Shown here piece by piece: positions 63,238-64,000 of a stretch of DNA of 64,000 nucleotides. The notes under the pieces are model-generated. The model saw only the letters and a program-made list of their open reading frames with translations. It did no database searches and was not told where the DNA came from. A program made the position numbers and the translations under genes. The DNA lies in NCBI GenBank assembly GCA_032252755.1, contig JAVUPY010000088.1, positions 1-64,000 of the forward strand. The letters run 5' to 3'. Within the stretch, counting starts at the first letter, position 1, and each line of letters begins with the position of its first letter. This stretch comes from Terriglobia bacterium. GTDB lineage: Bacteria; Acidobacteriota; Terriglobia; Terriglobales; Acidobacteriaceae.

Positions 63238-64000
63238 TTACGTCTGCCTGGCTTGTTGCGCCTGTGCGCCCCGGGACCACCAGAAGTACACAGGTATCCC
63301 GAGTAGGACAATAATCAGGCCCGGCCAAGTGTATTGGGGTTTATAGCGCAACCAGACTACATCAATGAAGACCGCCATCAAAATGTAAATGGCAGGCAAA
63401 TACGGATATCCGAAAGCCTTATAGGGTCGCGGTGCGTCCGGCCGGGTACGGCGAAGAACAAACAATCCGCCCAGGGTCAAAATATAGAACAGCACCGTCG
63501 CGAACATCGTGTAATCCAGCAATTGCCCGTAGCTACCGCTGAGGCAAAGGACACAGGCCCAACCTGCCTGTACGGCCAGTGATATGTGGGGCGTCTTGTA
63601 TTTTGGATGCAGTTTTCCGACGGGCTTGAAGAACAATCCGTCGCGAGCCATGGCGTAATAGCAGCGTGCGCCGGATAGGATCAGGCCGTTATTGCACCCA
63701 AAGGTGGAAACGAGTATTGCGATCGCAATCAGCGAAGCGCCTATCTCCCCAAACATCTGCTGGGCCACAGCCGTGGCCACCCGGTCCTCGGAGGCGTACT
63801 GAATGCCGCGAGACAACACCGTCGTCCCATGGGGGTCGCCGAACAGGGGCAGCGCGCAGAGGTAGATCACGTTGGCGAAGATATAGAGCAGGATGACCGT
63901 TCCAGTTCCGATCGCCAACGCGAGGGGCAGATTACGGTGCGGGTTCTTCACCTCCGCGGCGGTAAAGGTCACGCTGTTCCAGGCGTCAGCTGAAAACAGC
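63238..64000 (-). CDS. APC-family amino-acid permease, cut by the window end
   Basis: The C-terminal part (about 253 residues) of a second APC permease. The frame stays open to the edge of the window, running LFSADAWNSVTFTAAEVKNPHRNLPLALAIG, so the N-terminus lies beyond 64000. The SADAWNSVTFTAAEVKNP segment equals the conserved helix 6 region of the L-type and yeast-like APC groups. The end is basic/Gln rich (RGAQAQQARQT). It differs in sequence from the neighbouring permease, so it is not a recent duplicate. Confidence 0.88.
   Translation of the reverse strand, partial: LFSADAWNSVTFTAAEVKNPHRNLPLALAIGTGTVILLYIFANVIYLCALPLFGDPHGTTVLSRGIQYASEDRVATAVAQQMFGEIGASLIAIAILVSTFGCNNGLILSGARCYYAMARDGLFFKPVGKLHPKYKTPHISLAVQAGWACVLCLSGSYGQLLDYTMFATVLFYILTLGGLFVLRRTRPDAPRPYKAFGYPYLPAIYILMAVFIDVVWLRYKPQYTWPGLIIVLLGIPVYFWWSRGAQAQQARQT

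Overview
The window reads like a chromosomal segment of a Gram-negative, high-GC acidobacterium (Terriglobia / 'Candidatus Koribacter'-like). This is inferred from several things together. There is lipoprotein and outer-membrane machinery, and glycine-zipper lipoproteins of the kind common in that group. The core gene neighbourhoods are mtaB, infC-rpmI-rplT, pheS-pheT, a coiled-coil gene followed by zapA, and hrcA-grpE-dnaJ-rsmE with a CIRCE operator. Intergenic spaces carry many small palindromes and degenerate short-word repeats. I see no rRNA, tRNA, CRISPR array, prophage or insertion sequence. The only mobile-type gene is a REP-associated tyrosine transposase with its palindromes.

Layout. 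0.4-8.4 kb: a lone receiver protein, then translation genes (mtaB, infC, rpmI, rplT, pheS, pheT, with a small SseB-like gene inserted between pheS and pheT), then a coiled-coil gene and zapA. 8.6-11.4 kb: a structured RNA candidate (6S-like), lgt, a glycine-zipper secreted protein, and a 20-residue lysine-rich micro-ORF with its own promoter and terminators. 11.4-16.3 kb: the heat-shock operon hrcA-grpE-dnaJ-rsmE on the minus strand and the Fe-S carrier gene mrp. 16.3-26.5 kb: cydAB with a CRP/FNR-type site, a thioesterase, an MFS carrier, a short-chain dehydrogenase, a BchI-like AAA+ ATPase with a VWA partner, a CDGSH protein and a small secreted NTF2-like protein.

26.5-37.4 kb: a nine-gene minus-strand operon (methyltransferase, glycoside hydrolase-like protein, NDP-sugar epimerase, two GT4-type and three CgeB-type glycosyltransferases, amylo-alpha-1,6-glucosidase). 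It has no exporter, polymerase or signal peptide, so its product is probably a cytoplasmic glycan or glycoside. The hydrolase looks circularly permuted. This is the best candidate for an undescribed system.

37.6-45.2 kb: a signalling patch. A sigma-54 response regulator is flanked by small proteins that look like histidine-kinase dimerisation domains without the ATPase domain, and two sigma-54-type promoters are visible, one of them in front of a glycine-zipper lipoprotein. The RAYT gene with two REP families lies here too. 45.4-56.7 kb: envelope proteins (VPS10/BNR propeller, OmpA-type), a multiply frameshifted pseudogene, an NtrC/NtrB-type pair, lipoproteins, a NarL-type regulator and a STAS protein. 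56.8-64 kb: fabI, tsaE, nnrD, a TrkA-type K+ channel and two APC amino-acid permeases, the last cut by the window end.

Many minus-strand genes overlap by 1-4 bases, and several start sites were moved from the longest reading frame to a start supported by a ribosome binding site or by family length. Non-standard starts are proposed for infC (ATC) and dnaJ (CTG).
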